In this document: piece after piece, positions 10,627-21,888 of the stretch
Layout: each line of letters begins with the position of its first letter
How positions within the stretch are numbered: the stretch's first letter is position 1
DNA from: Conidiobolus incongruus B7586
Taxonomy: Eukaryota; Entomophthoromycota; Entomophthoromycetes; Entomophthorales; Conidiobolaceae
Assembly: GCA_000697335.1 (NCBI GenBank)
Contig: JNEM01014198.1
Coordinates: 1-32,217 of the forward strand
Direction: 5' to 3'
Length of the DNA: 32,217 nucleotides
The notes under the pieces: model-generated
Seen by the model: the letters and a program-made list of their open reading frames with translations, nothing else
Told to the model about the DNA's origin: nothing
The model's database searches: none
Made by a program: the position numbers and the translations under genes

Positions 10627-12034
10627 AAAGTACTTTGTATAAAATATTTTGAGTGTATAATTCATGATAATTGATTCTATTATTACCATTCCCAATATAG
10701 ATAAATTTATGATACCAACACAATTATCATTGATGATCACTATTTATATTTAAATATTACGCCTTGTCCGTTATAGAAGAATAAAAAATAGAATATATTT
10801 AGCGCTCACAATGCAAGAAATGATAGTTTTTTATATCCCATTAAATTTATTAAACAAATTGATGCTGGTTCTCACTTAAATTGTGAATATTAAATAAATT
10901 TGTTAATATATTTCTATGGCTTCAATATAAAACTCGAACAATTAAGGAAAATGCAAAATTAAAAAATATATTGGAAATATTTGAAATATAATAAAATATG
11001 GTTTAATTCCAAATTATAACATAATTAAATTTATAAAATAAAATATTATTGAAATCATCGAAAATCAATATTTATTGTAATATTAGATATTGATATAAAT
11101 ATAAGATTTTATATTTTCATTTACAAATTCATGTACTTTATAATTTTGAATTTGAATAATTTGAATGATATAAAATTATTATTGTTATTTCAACTATGAT
11201 TTTTATAACATCGGATTTGTTCGAATAGACAAACACCAAAATAACTGACTTGTTAATATAACTATATAAACTTATATCACCATAATCTCATTGATTTCAG
11301 ATTATATTTTGGTGAATTATTTTATAAAATTTTTGATTACTATAATGTTGTTAATATCATATAATCAAAGAAGTATATATTTTTTATAAATAAAAGTTTG
11401 TTGGAAGATGTAATATTGAGACTAAAAGGCAAAATTATAGGTATTTTTTATTTAGTACGTTTATTGAATAATTTTATAATATTCATTTTATTTTTCAACG
11501 TTTTCATGGTAATTTCCAAATTCTTAATTGGTTTTTTACTAAGATGTATAATGTAAAATTATTTAAAGATTAAAATTACCACATTAAGGTTTGAAATTTT
11601 TATTATTGAAAAATATATTTAATAAAATTTAAATTGATATAAAATATTTATTTGATCTCCAAAATAAAACAAACTAATGAATAAAAATGAACATATTTCA
11701 ATTAGTAAAAATTTAAACAATCTTATTCAGTATATAAAATATTGAAGTTGTTTTAGAATAACAATAAAATGAAAATTCTAAACTACAGTACAAAATTTTT
11801 GATATGGGAACTATTAATTTGATGAATAGATATGATGAATAATTCCAATATTAACTAATCATTATCTAATCACAATGTTTTAAGAATGCTATATTTGTAT
11901 TAGAGAAAGAAATTGATATTTATAATTGTATGAAGTCATCGATAGAATATTATAATATACTAGGTAAATAAATTTGATGAAGTTTGTAAAATACAAAAAA
12001 AGAAATATATCAAGAAAAAAATAATTTAAAAATT
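10627..12034. other. Gene-poor AT-rich spacer
   Basis: No intact gene. A weak coding-like stretch on the plus strand around 10745-10960 (for example FSAHNARNDSFLYPIKFIKQ) is interrupted and unidentified. An inverted repeat pairs 11234-11242 with 11306-11314 (9 bp, perfect), and an adjoining inner pair joins 11282-11288 with 11299-11305 (7 bp). The rest is low complexity. Confidence 0.4.
12028..12032 (-). terminator. RNA polymerase III T-run after tRNA-Glu
   Basis: Five T residues on the minus strand start 3 nt after the tRNA 3' end, the usual Pol III terminator; a second T-run follows slightly further on. Confidence 0.75.
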
Positions 12035-12106
12035 CTCCGATACAGGGAATCGAACCCTGGCCGTCTCGGTGAAAGCGAGAAATCCTAACCACTGGACCAT
12101 ATCGGA
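12035..12106 (-). tRNA. tRNA-Glu (anticodon UUC)
   Basis: 72 nt. Perfect 7-bp acceptor stem (TCCGATA with TATCGGA) and discriminator G. The D arm contains the A box TGGTCCAGTGGTTAGG. The anticodon arm is CTCGC-type with loop CTTTCAC, giving anticodon TTC. The T arm is CCAGG/CCCTGG-type with GGTTCGATTCC as the B box. No intron, no encoded CCA. All conserved positions are present, so it should be functional. Confidence 0.95.
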
Positions 12107-12741
12107 ATAAATATTTTTTAATAATTTATTTTAAGAGTTATAAATACTTGATATAAAGAAAATTAATTTCCCTTTTAATTTTTATCTTTTTTGTACATTT
12201 TTCTTCTATTTTTCATTCTTTTTAATTCATTTTAAATTTTCATTTTTCTATCATATTTTTATACAATTTTATATATTTCATTTCAAAATTCTATTTTTTC
12301 AAGTTTGATTTTATTACATACTAATTTTATATAATTAACCCTTACCTCAATATTAACTTTGATTATCAAATGCCAATTTGTTTTTTCAAATTTAATCATT
12401 AATTTGTGAATAATTACTAAGTACAAATATTTTATTAAGGGTTCGAAAATTTAACATTAAATATAAATTTTGATAATATTTTGAAACATAATTGATTCTG
12501 TAATCATTATATAGTATATAGTAAAAGTTTTCTTTTATTAGTATGCCAATTATCTTTGCTAAAATTATTTCATATTACATTAATTTTTTATTTAAGAGAT
12601 TAATAGATAAATCTATTTTAACAGATATTGAGATTCTCTACTTACAATCCCATAATAGTTTTTTCTTTGTAATAATATATATCACCTTTGGTTTGTTTGC
12701 ATTTTATTACCAGTGCAAAATTATAATTGAAATTAAATATA
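12107..12741. other. Spacer and 5' region of the unknown acidic-protein gene
   Basis: T-rich runs at 12150-12300. An open frame from about 12543 (ATGCCAATTATC) to 12782 overlaps the next gene in another frame. Its hydrophobic, AT-driven composition looks like chance, so I leave it out. Nothing else supported. Confidence 0.4.
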
Positions 12742-13983
12742 ATGAGTGTAAAAAAACAAAACGAAGTCAAAATAACAAATAGATCAGATTTATTCAAAGA
12801 TGAAAGCTCTGACTCGGGTGAAGAATTTGATCAAGATGGTCAAAGACAACTAGATCAATTAATGAAAATGAGTTTATTTCAATTTGAAGAAAAACCAAAC
12901 GACATACAAGAAGTTGAACCTCCTATTGGTATTTGAATAGTATTATATATTTTTTAATTAATACTGATAAATTATTTTATTAGAAAACGTAACTAATGAA
13001 TATGAAGATGCAAATTCATCTATGGTAAATAAAAAATTTATATAATTAAAATTATAATTTTTAACCTTAATATAAAGAAATTTAGATTATTTTCAAATTT
13101 ACCAGCACAAGTTATTTCAACTAAAGCCAATGAAGTCACAAATCCTATTCAACAAAAAACTATTGAAGATTATACATATAATCCGTAACATAAAATATTT
13201 CATCATATTCATTAATTTTGACCAATGATATTTATTTGATATAGTACTCAAGATGAATTGGATAAATTTCAGCAAATGTCGCTTGATTATGATCAAATTA
13301 TTCAACAATCTAAACAACCTTGGGTAAAGTTCACTAAATATTGAGTAGTAAATTCACCACCAGTATTAATAATATATATTTAGGAAACAAAGCAATATTC
13401 TAAAAGGGTGATTACAGTTAATTTAAAAACTATTAATACACCTATATCAAAAAAGTCTAACAAGAAAGGGATCAAAGAGAAAAGAGAAATTGACCTCAAT
13501 TTGCCAAGTCCATACCTTGCTAAAAAATTATTCAAACCATCGTTTAAAGTTAAAAAGGTCAATAGAATCCATTTAAGATTTTAAAGTAATATTATAGACT
13601 AAATATAATTACTCGATTTAATAAATTACCAGTATCGATGTTATTAATAGTTTAAACTATTCAAATAAGCATATTACTCAAATTGGAATCCTAGTCAAAT
13701 ATCATTCCTTAACTTGGTATTTCAACGACAAATGTTCAGAATCTATTTTTACCAATATTGGTATCAATATTGAAAGATTGGGATATTTTCATCTAATTTA
13801 ATATCCAATGTTAAACTATTTGATTAGTTTTAATATTTGACTAAACTAAACTATAGCGATTAAAATATAATAAATAATAAAGATATTAATTTTGAGATTG
13901 TTATAGTTACTATACTAAGAAATTCATCGGATATCAAGTTTCAACAGAATGAAAATAAATTGAAACCAATATTATATGGTTGA
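12742..13983 (+). CDS. Acidic protein of unknown function, 7 exons, one apparent frame break
   Basis: Exons by frame and splice sites: 12742-12928, 12984-13024, 13078-13184, 13245-13323, 13384-13585, 13633-13760, 13883-13983. The ATG is the first in a frame that continues through all introns (53-60 nt; the fifth is 47 nt and the last 122 nt). Exon 5 reads into a stop at 13582-13584 unless one T is missing from the TTTT run at 13579-13582. With one more T the frame runs to the GTAATA donor at 13586 and joins exon 6 in phase, giving about 281 aa. As written, the product ends after exon 5 (about 205 aa). The protein starts with a basic/acidic patch (DESSDSGEEFDQDG), has FRLFSNLPAQVIS near residue 80, a lysine-rich stretch in exon 5, and a hydrophobic-alternating C terminus (FEIVIVTILRNSSD). 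The acidic and lysine-rich make-up suggests a nuclear protein, but I do not recognise the family. No signal peptide or membrane segment. Confidence 0.65.
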
Positions 13984-14021
13984 TTTGATATTATTTAAAA
14001 ATTTATTTTCAAAATAATTAA

Positions 14022-14160
14022 TTAAAATAACTTAACAATCAATTTTTGACTTCTCCAAACTCCTTTGCTAATCCTATTCTGACGCTCTGAATAATCTCCA
14101 TAAATTCGATTATCCAAGTTGATTTCAATTGAGTTGGGGAATTAAATAAAGATGAATAAA
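14022..14160 (-). other. Orphan coding-like patch between convergent genes
   Basis: On the minus strand one frame reads IEINLDNRIYGDYSERQNRI and continues to a stop at 14022-14024. Its composition is unlike the surrounding A/T runs. It lies just beyond the kelch stop codon, but no splice acceptor connects it to that gene. It may be the remnant of a gene end or a 3' UTR that happens to be open. Confidence 0.3.
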
Positions 14161-14206
14161 ATATTTACATTACATTTCCGATGGATTATACGTGTAGATC
14201 TTTACA

Positions 14207-15856
14207 CTAATCGAAATTCGTTGAGGTGTCAAAGTAGTCTCCGCCTTTGGGGAGGACCCTATGTGAATCCTGATTCGTTGGAATTACAGCAAATGTCATT
14301 TCTGTGGAATCCATCGAGTGGAAATTCATATTCGATCCATATACTGTAGCACCCTCCAGTACTTCCTCCTGGCCGCGGTTCACTCCATATGGGAACGCCT
14401 GTGGTGGTTTTACAGGTTGGATACATTCTGTAATGCCGAATGCAAGCTCATTTTTATCCGGTTCAAAACCTGATAGTCGAAACAATCTTGAGAGACTGCG
14501 AGTGTTCCCTTTGAGGCTGGCAGTATCGAATTGAAAATTAGCCTCACTCCAAACTGGCATTAGCTGCATAGTTGGAGGAGTTCTTATGGCTTTAGGGTAT
14601 AATAATCTTTTGAACCAAGCAGGGTAATTTTGAAATTTTTCATTAGAAGGAGCCTCTAAAGGTTTCCTATTCAATGATTTGTTATTACGGATTCTATACC
14701 ATCTATAGAGTAAAAAGCTGAGAACTAGAGAAAGACCAATTCCAATGCCCCAGTAAGCAGTGTTACTAAGTTTATATTCGTTGTATTCTTTTTTAAGTTG
14801 CTCCATTTTTGCTATATAGTTCTGAGCTGTCTGGTATGAATATTGGTTCACGATGGTCCAGTTGGTAACATCAATAAGCTTTGTGCCAGCCCCTCCCATC
14901 TGATTATATCCGTATGCAATTACAAGATAGTTTGCATAGCCAGCCAGACATCCTCGTGTCACTGGTGGTTCATATTCTAAATCATTGGTAGAGGATCTGA
15001 GCCATTTATTCTTGTTGAAATCGAGTGAATACACCCCGTTGAAAAAGGTGCGCTCATTCAAGTCAGTTCCACCATAGAGATACAAATTATTATAGCTTAC
15101 TGCCGCCATATGGTTGATTCTAGGCGGAGGTGGATCAGTATTATCAAGATCTAGCTGACCCCATTGATTCTTTGAAAGGTCGAATTTGACTATTTGCGTA
15201 AGAGGATACAATGTCCGGTCTATGGGATTAACACCACCAATAAAAAAAATAGTATTGTTGATATAGTTCACTGTGTAATTGGCACGCGGGGGTTGCATAT
15301 CTGGTAGTGAACTCCAGGAATTTGTGGCGAGGTCAAATATGCTGAGTGAATTTGTGCCATTTTTTAAATCCCCATTAAATCCACCAATAACTAGGAGCTT
15401 ATTCTTTCCGCTCAAGTATAAAGTCCGCGTCTCAGGGTAATGAATAGGAGATTGGTTCTTTGCATTAATTACAGACCAATTAGCGTCATGGATTGAAAAT
15501 AGGTTTATTGCCATATCAGTTTGATTATTTTTAGCATCTTTCTTTGTAACAATAAACATCCTGTCTCCTTTATCTGTTGTTATACGACTGTTTTCTATTG
15601 GTTGAATGGACCCTGAATACTTTTCAGGTTGCCATATTCTGTTATCAATATGGAAATCCTTTTGAAAGTCTAAGGACCAAAAATTATTTGTGTCATTGAG
15701 TTGAAATTGATGGTCTAGAGAACGGTCTGCTAAATAATATAGTTTAGTGGATGTCATTATACATGTTCCAAATACTCTAGAATGATTGAACACTGAAGAC
15801 GAATCCCAGCAACTGACTATAGATATACACGCAAGGTAAATATATGAAAGATTCAT
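14207..15856 (-). CDS. Secreted/membrane-anchored kelch beta-propeller protein
   Basis: 549 aa, single exon. The start is the ATG at 15854-15856, which directly opens a signal peptide (MNLSYIYLACISIVSC); the frame is open further upstream but without an ATG. Residues about 35-335 carry kelch-type repeats. Each has a Gly-Gly pair after a hydrophobic strand and a Trp about 20 residues later: LLVIGGFNG with NSWSSLP; IFFIGGVNP with NQWGQLD; LYLYGGTDL with NKWLRSS. N-glycosylation sequons occur in the N-terminal part (for example NGT, NYT, NWT). A short coiled-coil-like stretch (about 343-362) precedes one membrane span at about 366-384 (YWGIGIGLSLVLSFLLY), followed by RWYRIR. A cytoplasmic tail of about 165 aa ends at a TAG. 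Topology: propeller outside, tail inside. Such propellers bind proteins or glycans; the ligand cannot be told from sequence. Confidence 0.85.
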   Translation of the reverse strand: MNLSYIYLACISIVSCWDSSSVFNHSRVFGTCIMTSTKLYYLADRSLDHQFQLNDTNNFWSLDFQKDFHIDNRIWQPEKYSGSIQPIENSRITTDKGDRMFIVTKKDAKNNQTDMAINLFSIHDANWSVINAKNQSPIHYPETRTLYLSGKNKLLVIGGFNGDLKNGTNSLSIFDLATNSWSSLPDMQPPRANYTVNYINNTIFFIGGVNPIDRTLYPLTQIVKFDLSKNQWGQLDLDNTDPPPPRINHMAAVSYNNLYLYGGTDLNERTFFNGVYSLDFNKNKWLRSSTNDLEYEPPVTRGCLAGYANYLVIAYGYNQMGGAGTKLIDVTNWTIVNQYSYQTAQNYIAKMEQLKKEYNEYKLSNTAYWGIGIGLSLVLSFLLYRWYRIRNNKSLNRKPLEAPSNEKFQNYPAWFKRLLYPKAIRTPPTMQLMPVWSEANFQFDTASLKGNTRSLSRLFRLSGFEPDKNELAFGITECIQPVKPPQAFPYGVNRGQEEVLEGATVYGSNMNFHSMDSTEMTFAVIPTNQDSHRVLPKGGDYFDTSTNFD

Positions 15857-16106
15857 ATTAAATGTATGAAATATGGTTGAACTCAAATCACAAAAATATA
15901 AAGAAGCGCACTATACCACCCTTGAATAAAGAGTTACTAGAAAAAAAATACAATTGAAAAAATTACTGAAACTAATTCCAAGTCACCCAAAAAATTCCAA
16001 TTTAACTATAAAAAGAATAAATAGATGTTTAGGTGATAAGCCTATACAAAAAGTAATAGAAAAAATCGTTAGAAAAACGAGAGTAACAACAAAACTACCT
16101 TGATTG

Positions 16107-16115
16107 CTTTATATA
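16107..16115 (-). promoter_or_regulatory. TATA-box candidate for the kelch gene
   Basis: TATATAAAG on the minus strand, about 250 nt before the kelch ATG, inside a locally less AT-rich segment. If used, the leader would be about 220 nt. TATA-like words are common at this base composition, so this is weak. Confidence 0.3.
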
Positions 16116-16152
16116 CTATCTCAATTAGGACTATAATCCCAAATCGTATTAA

Positions 16153-16338
16153 TTCGGTATTAGGAGACTTTTTTCAATTTTATTTTATCAATTTGATAGG
16201 CTTAAATCTTACTTTAAAAATCTTGAATTTCTGTCATTTACCCAGTTGAGTAACTCATTCGGCTTAGTTGATTTTTCTGATACTTCTTTTAATCTAGGCA
16301 AAGATCAATATTTTCTTATGATCATTTTACATATTTGA
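16153..16338 (+). other. Open stretch with coding-like composition
   Basis: 62 codons without a stop, containing LEFLSFTQLSNSFGLVDFSD. No start codon and no clear splice sites. The minus strand over 16220-16310 is also open and reads EVSEKSTKPNELLNWVNDRN to a stop. Which strand, if either, was coding cannot be decided by eye. Probably an exon relic. Confidence 0.25.
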
Positions 16339-16980
16339 ATAATATATTTAATATCATAACTCACTCATATATACTGATTTTTCAAATAATCAGAACATAA
16401 TAAACTAAATTGATGATCTAATTATTATACTATTATTTATATTAAATACTTTCCCCCTACCCTTTTTATAATATTCCCAATTTACTCCCCCTAATTATCC
16501 CCACGTTTTCCAAATTATATCAGTTTTATTTATATATAATACAATCTCCTTAAATAAATGAATATGTTTCAAGTAATTAATTTATATAGTACAAAATAAA
16601 TATATCCCATCATTTATAAACTCTACTTTATTCACTAATATATTACGATGTTATTTATTCATTATTCTTTAATTAGATTTATTACTGATAAATTCAAAAT
16701 AACTAAAAATTTAACTCAAAATATAGTTGATTAAATTATAATTTTGAAAATAATAATAAAATAATCCAATACATTGTAATGATATGAATTTTACTAATCA
16801 AGTTATTTAATGAATAAAAAGCATCAATATTATTGAAATTTATTATTGGTTGACTAAAGTTAAAAAATTGATTAGACTAATAAAAGTAAATTAAGCATAA
16901 TTTAATTGTTTGAAAGTTGCGTTAAAATAACTATTGTTTTAATATTCAATATTATATTTAATGGATCCATTGCTATTTAG

Positions 16981-17232
16981 ATTAATTATTATTTTCTAGT
17001 AAAATTCAAACTGAAATTTTATCCAATTATATGTTTAGGTGATTTCAATTTATTAATTCGAGTAATTAATAAAGTTATTTATACTAATTTTACTGAATTA
17101 TCAAGTCAGTATAAAAATGATAATTTTTTATATAAATTTCAATACACTAGTTTACTATATATATATGATAAATTACCTTTGAATTTTAATAAAATTAATA
17201 TCAAAATATATAATCAATATAATATTATATGA
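16981..17232 (+). other. 84-codon open frame, possibly chance
   Basis: Contains FYPIICLGDFNLLIRVINKV. The LGDFN core resembles the GDFN motif of endonuclease/exonuclease/phosphatase folds, including LINE endonucleases. No other motif of that fold is evident, and there is no start codon. At this AT content an open frame of this length somewhere in the window is not surprising. Low confidence. Confidence 0.15.
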
Positions 17233-17594
17233 TATTTGATCAAACATGTTATAGTATACAAATTCTCAAGTAATTCATGCTTTGATTGAATCATATTTAT
17301 ATATAATAATTTCAATGCTATCAATTATACTTGCTAATTTTTATTAATACAACAATTGATCAAAAAAATATATTTTAAAATGATAGATGTTTTAAAATAT
17401 AATTATAAGATTGAAAACATAGGATAAAATACATGAATTGAAAAAACAAATCAAAAATGTTAAATATAAGTAACATAAATAAGATATAATAATAGTAATA
17501 ATAATATTTGAAGTTATCTTGTAGAATTAATACAAAATATTAATTTGTAAAATGTATATTTGAAATTAGACAATATTGACCCAAAGTGAAAATA

Positions 17595-17615
17595 TTATAT
17601 ATATATATATATATT
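17595..17615. repeat. (AT)n microsatellite
   Basis: Uninterrupted TA/AT dinucleotide run immediately before the tRNA-Glu relic. Confidence 0.9.
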
Positions 17616-17625
17616 TAAGCTTCAA

Positions 17626-17695
17626 TACGGTATGGTCCAGTGGTTAGAATTTTTCACTTACCAAGACAGCATAGGTCCCATTCCCTTTATTTGAG
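17626..17695 (+). pseudogene. Decayed tRNA-Glu copy
   Basis: The 5' half aligns to the intact tRNA-Glu at 12035-12106: TATGGTCCAGTGGTTAGAAT matches the acceptor-to-D-arm region with one difference. The anticodon region (TTTTTCACTTACCAAGAC) and T arm (CCCATTCCCTTTATTTGAG) follow the same layout but have lost a standard T loop, stem pairing and the UUC loop. About 70 nt, opposite strand to the intact gene. It is a relic rather than a working tRNA. Confidence 0.7.
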
Positions 17696-19769
17696 TTCAC
17701 ATACATTCTGATATATATTTTTGATTTTGAGCTTTATCTCGATCATACCTCATATTTTATTTTAACTTATTTTTATTAAATTTCTTTTTTCATCATTTAA
17801 TTCTATTAATGTATATACATCATATTCATTCAAATCCATTCTATCATTTTATCATTCAACAATATTTATTCATTTCTTTGATATTCTGATACTATTACAA
17901 ATCTTATTACTTTTCCTCTGATTTATTCTTAAATATCCTCTATTTATTCAATCATTAATGTTATTCATTACAAACCTTGATAAAAATTGATTTTGGTTTT
18001 TTTGATTATTAAAATATATAAAGATATATATTCTAAAGAATATAATGTTATTTTATTATAAATTAAATCTATATTTAATATACGGCTCTTATGTTGATAT
18101 CAAATAGATCAATTTGTAATTTTTATCAAATTTTAACTTTAATATAATGTTTTAATAGAAAATATTAAAATTAATAGAAATTCCATTAAAGAAGGAAAAA
18201 ATGTTAAATTTTTTAATTTTTAATTTTTCAAATATACTGTTAGTTTTGATAAATTAATTATATAAAAAATATATAAAAGAAATAATTTTTATAATATGTA
18301 TTTTATTAATATATCAAAATTATAGTATTTTAATTTAAAAATTTAAAGGTAAATTTAATTATATTTATATTAATTAGTGATTATCAAAAGTTTTTTATTT
18401 TAATATTATCAAAATTAACCCAAACACCCTAAAATCATTTAAGAACTTGGCACAATTTATAAAGATAATATTTTATCCAAAACTATCATTTATTATTAAA
18501 TTTGTCACTTTAAAGCTTTAAGGGATATTATTTTGAATTTAAATAAATTCAAAAAAACTAATCTTTATTATTAGATTTTATTTATTAATAAAATAAAAGA
18601 ATATATTAAAAATACCTTTTTTTCAATGAAAGAATTAATTAAATAATTTAATATTAATTATATAAGTATATTATAATGTATTTAAAGTATAAACTTAAAT
18701 TAATTAATAAAAAAATAAATACCTTATAATTTCAAAATAGTTTAAATAATCTAAAATAGTTATAACTAAATAAAACCTATTTAATTAAAAATAGAGATTT
18801 TTTGATAACATTACATCATAATTAACTAATCTTAAATTCCTTTATATAATATTTTATTAAAAAATTAATAAATTATTAAATTAATCTAAAATAACCTTAT
18901 TTTAAATTTAATAAATATATATTTAATTTATCAATATATTTTAATTACTCTAATAAATTAAAATAATATAAATTTTTTCAAATAATTTTTTAAACAAATC
19001 AATTAATAGATAATTTTATATTAATTTTGCTAAAATTAAATCTGAATATTATTTTTATTATAAATTAAAGATAATTATTATTTTGCATAATAATTTGAAA
19101 ATATAAAAAGTTATAAAAGGTTTTTTATAAAAAATTAAAAAGAGCTATCATATTTAATATATTCACTAGATTATAACCTATATGATTATAATTACTTTAT
19201 ATAATTAAAAAATTTATTTAGAAGAAAAAAATTCCTGTTAATAAATTTAATATTGGTACTTAATAATTAACAATATATTTTAATTATTAAAAGCCCATTA
19301 AAAGCATAGAAGATAGTTATTAAAAATAAAAAAAAGTATTAATTTTTTATTATTTGTTAATTTTTATTTATAATATATTCAAAATTATTAAATTTATATT
19401 TTGAAATTCTGATATTATTTAATTTCTATATAAATAATATAAATAGCTATATAAGTAATATATCTTAACAATAATATCAAAGATAGATGGTATATTAATT
19501 GCATATATAAAATCAAATTTGTTTGATAAATAGGTTTATTCAGTGAATAATATTAATATAGATTTTTCACCTATAATCATTAAAATATTTTTAATATTAT
19601 CTAAGTTATTATATGATTTATTTTCAAGTATTTTATCTGATTGTGTATTTGATTTCATCGACTTTTAATAAATTTTTAGAGAATAAATATTGATATCAGA
19701 GTAATTATATCAAATTATATATAATTATCATAATACTTAATTATGAATTAATCAGAATTTAGATTATAT

Positions 19770-20055
19770 TGGTGATATTAGAATGAGTGAAAACAATATT
19801 ATATAAAATCTACTGTTTATTATGTAATTCAAATTAGAAATTTTGACGGATAATAACAGAATTGGTGTTATTCATTATCGAAACAAAAATATAGTTCAAA
19901 AAACTATTTTATTTAATTATGAAGGCCATAAGTTTTCAATCATTATATTAAATTTTGATTGTTTTAGACCTTCATGCAAATTTTATTTTCTAAATTTATT
20001 TCCCAACCTTACAAAGGTGTATTATTATTTTGTAATAAGTATAAAAATAATTTAA
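19770..20055 (+). pseudogene. Interrupted coding-like stretch, family unknown
   Basis: The clearest part, 19843-20055, reads DNNRIGVIHYRNKNIVQKTI and continues with a Cys/Pro-containing segment (FDCFRPSCKFYF) that is unlike random A/T translation. The same frame stays plausible upstream to about 19770 but is broken. No ATG at the start of the open part. Not recognised. Confidence 0.25.
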
Positions 20056-20167
20056 CTATTTTGAATCCTTATCATAATTTATATAAACACAATTCATAAT
20101 ATATTAAATAATTATAATATCTGCTACTAACAAAGAAGATTTAAGAATATATTCAAAAATTTATTGA

Positions 20168-20510
20168 ATCCAAAATCATATTTTTATTTATACCTATGTC
20201 TCCCATTTGAGATTTCCCATTATGTTCCTTAGTAAGATATATATTTTTCTTAATAATATAATTACCTAAATTGAAAATAATATTTTATCAAGTCTAATTA
20301 TAAATATATTGATGAATAACTATAATTGGATAGATAGTTGGTAAGCCAAGGGTTTCATAAGTGTAAAAGGTTTTAAACTATTTAGTGGCTTTATCAATTA
20401 AAAATTTTTCCATAATAATCCTATATTTTCTAATTAATCTTTCGTATCATAATTTATTTTAATTCGAAAAGTTTGGGAAATTTGTTTGGAATGATATCAT
20501 AACAAATCAT
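20168..20510 (-). pseudogene. Interrupted coding-like stretches, family unknown
   Basis: Three minus-strand patches lie in order: MICYDIIPNKFPKLFELK near 20510-20457; FKTFYTYETLGLPTIYPII near 20390-20330; and YLTKEHNGKSQMGDIG near 20260-20190. They are not in one uninterrupted frame, and I cannot tell introns from decay. Possibly one dead gene. The family is not recognised. Confidence 0.25.
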
Positions 20511-20543
20511 GTAATTATAAAAAGGTAAAGATAAGGACAATTA

Positions 20544-20560
20544 ATATATATATATATATA
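20544..20560. repeat. (AT)n microsatellite
   Basis: Short uninterrupted TA run. Confidence 0.85.
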
Positions 20561-20945
20561 CATCACTAAAAAAGTTCAATAAACTAACTGTTAAAACGGT
20601 TGTTAATGCTTTTATTTTATAGTGGTGACTGAAATATTTACATAATACAGATCTGTCTTGTAAAATTATATTTAAGATCAATGCTTTAAGTTAATAATAT
20701 AATTGAAATATTTAAAACATATAATTTTGATAATTAATATAGTGGAAAAATCAACATTTTGGAAATTCAAATCCATAATCATTATCCAAAAGATATTTCT
20801 AGAATGCTGAAATAATAATAATTCTATATGGGTTCGAAAAGGTAAAATAGCAAAAATATATAATATCAAATATTAATAAAAATGGGTAATATAATTAAAA
20901 ATATATGAAATTGTTAGTTTAATTAAAGTTATTGAGATCGTTAAT

Positions 20946-21808
<863 letters not shown>

Positions 21809-21877
21809 TTTAAAATATATATATTTGTTGAAATTATGATTTTAACTACAAAGTAATAACAATAATATCATATTGAA

Positions 21878-21888
21878 CTATTTATATA
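21878..21888 (-). promoter_or_regulatory. TATA box of TPI1
   Basis: TATATAAATAG on the minus strand, about 70 nt before the ATG, a good consensus match at a suitable distance for a highly expressed gene. Confidence 0.5.

Larger units (their letters stand above)
15857..17625. other. Upstream region of the kelch gene and AT-rich spacer
   Basis: 15857-16150 is the probable promoter and leader of the kelch gene (TATA candidate listed separately). Two unrecognised open stretches (16153-16338 and 16981-17232) are listed separately. A C-rich pyrimidine patch lies at 16450-16510 (CCCCCTACCC and later ACTCCCCCTAATTATCCCC), unusual in this background. The rest is low complexity. Confidence 0.4.
17696..20945. 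other. Long AT-saturated spacer
   Basis: 18000-19500 is almost pure A/T with no frame of interest on either strand; ancient decayed repeat DNA is the simplest reading. From about 19700 the composition relaxes, and two unrecognised coding-like relics appear (19770-20055 and 20168-20510). A further open patch at about 20741-20876 (plus, VEKSTFWKFKSII-type) lies just beyond the TPI stop. No intact gene, tRNA or known repeat recognised. Confidence 0.4.

Noticed and set aside
12543-12782. 79-codon plus-strand frame as a gene
   Set aside because: Hydrophobic A/T-driven composition; it overlaps the start of the well-supported seven-exon gene in another frame.
16981-17232. LINE endonuclease based on LGDFN
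   Set aside because: One short motif only; no reverse transcriptase or other endonuclease residues nearby. Kept only as a low-confidence open frame.
20325-20400. Decayed tRNA-Met (GTTGGTAAGCC followed by TTTCATAAG)
   Set aside because: No acceptor stem or T arm, and the opposite strand reads as protein-like sequence.
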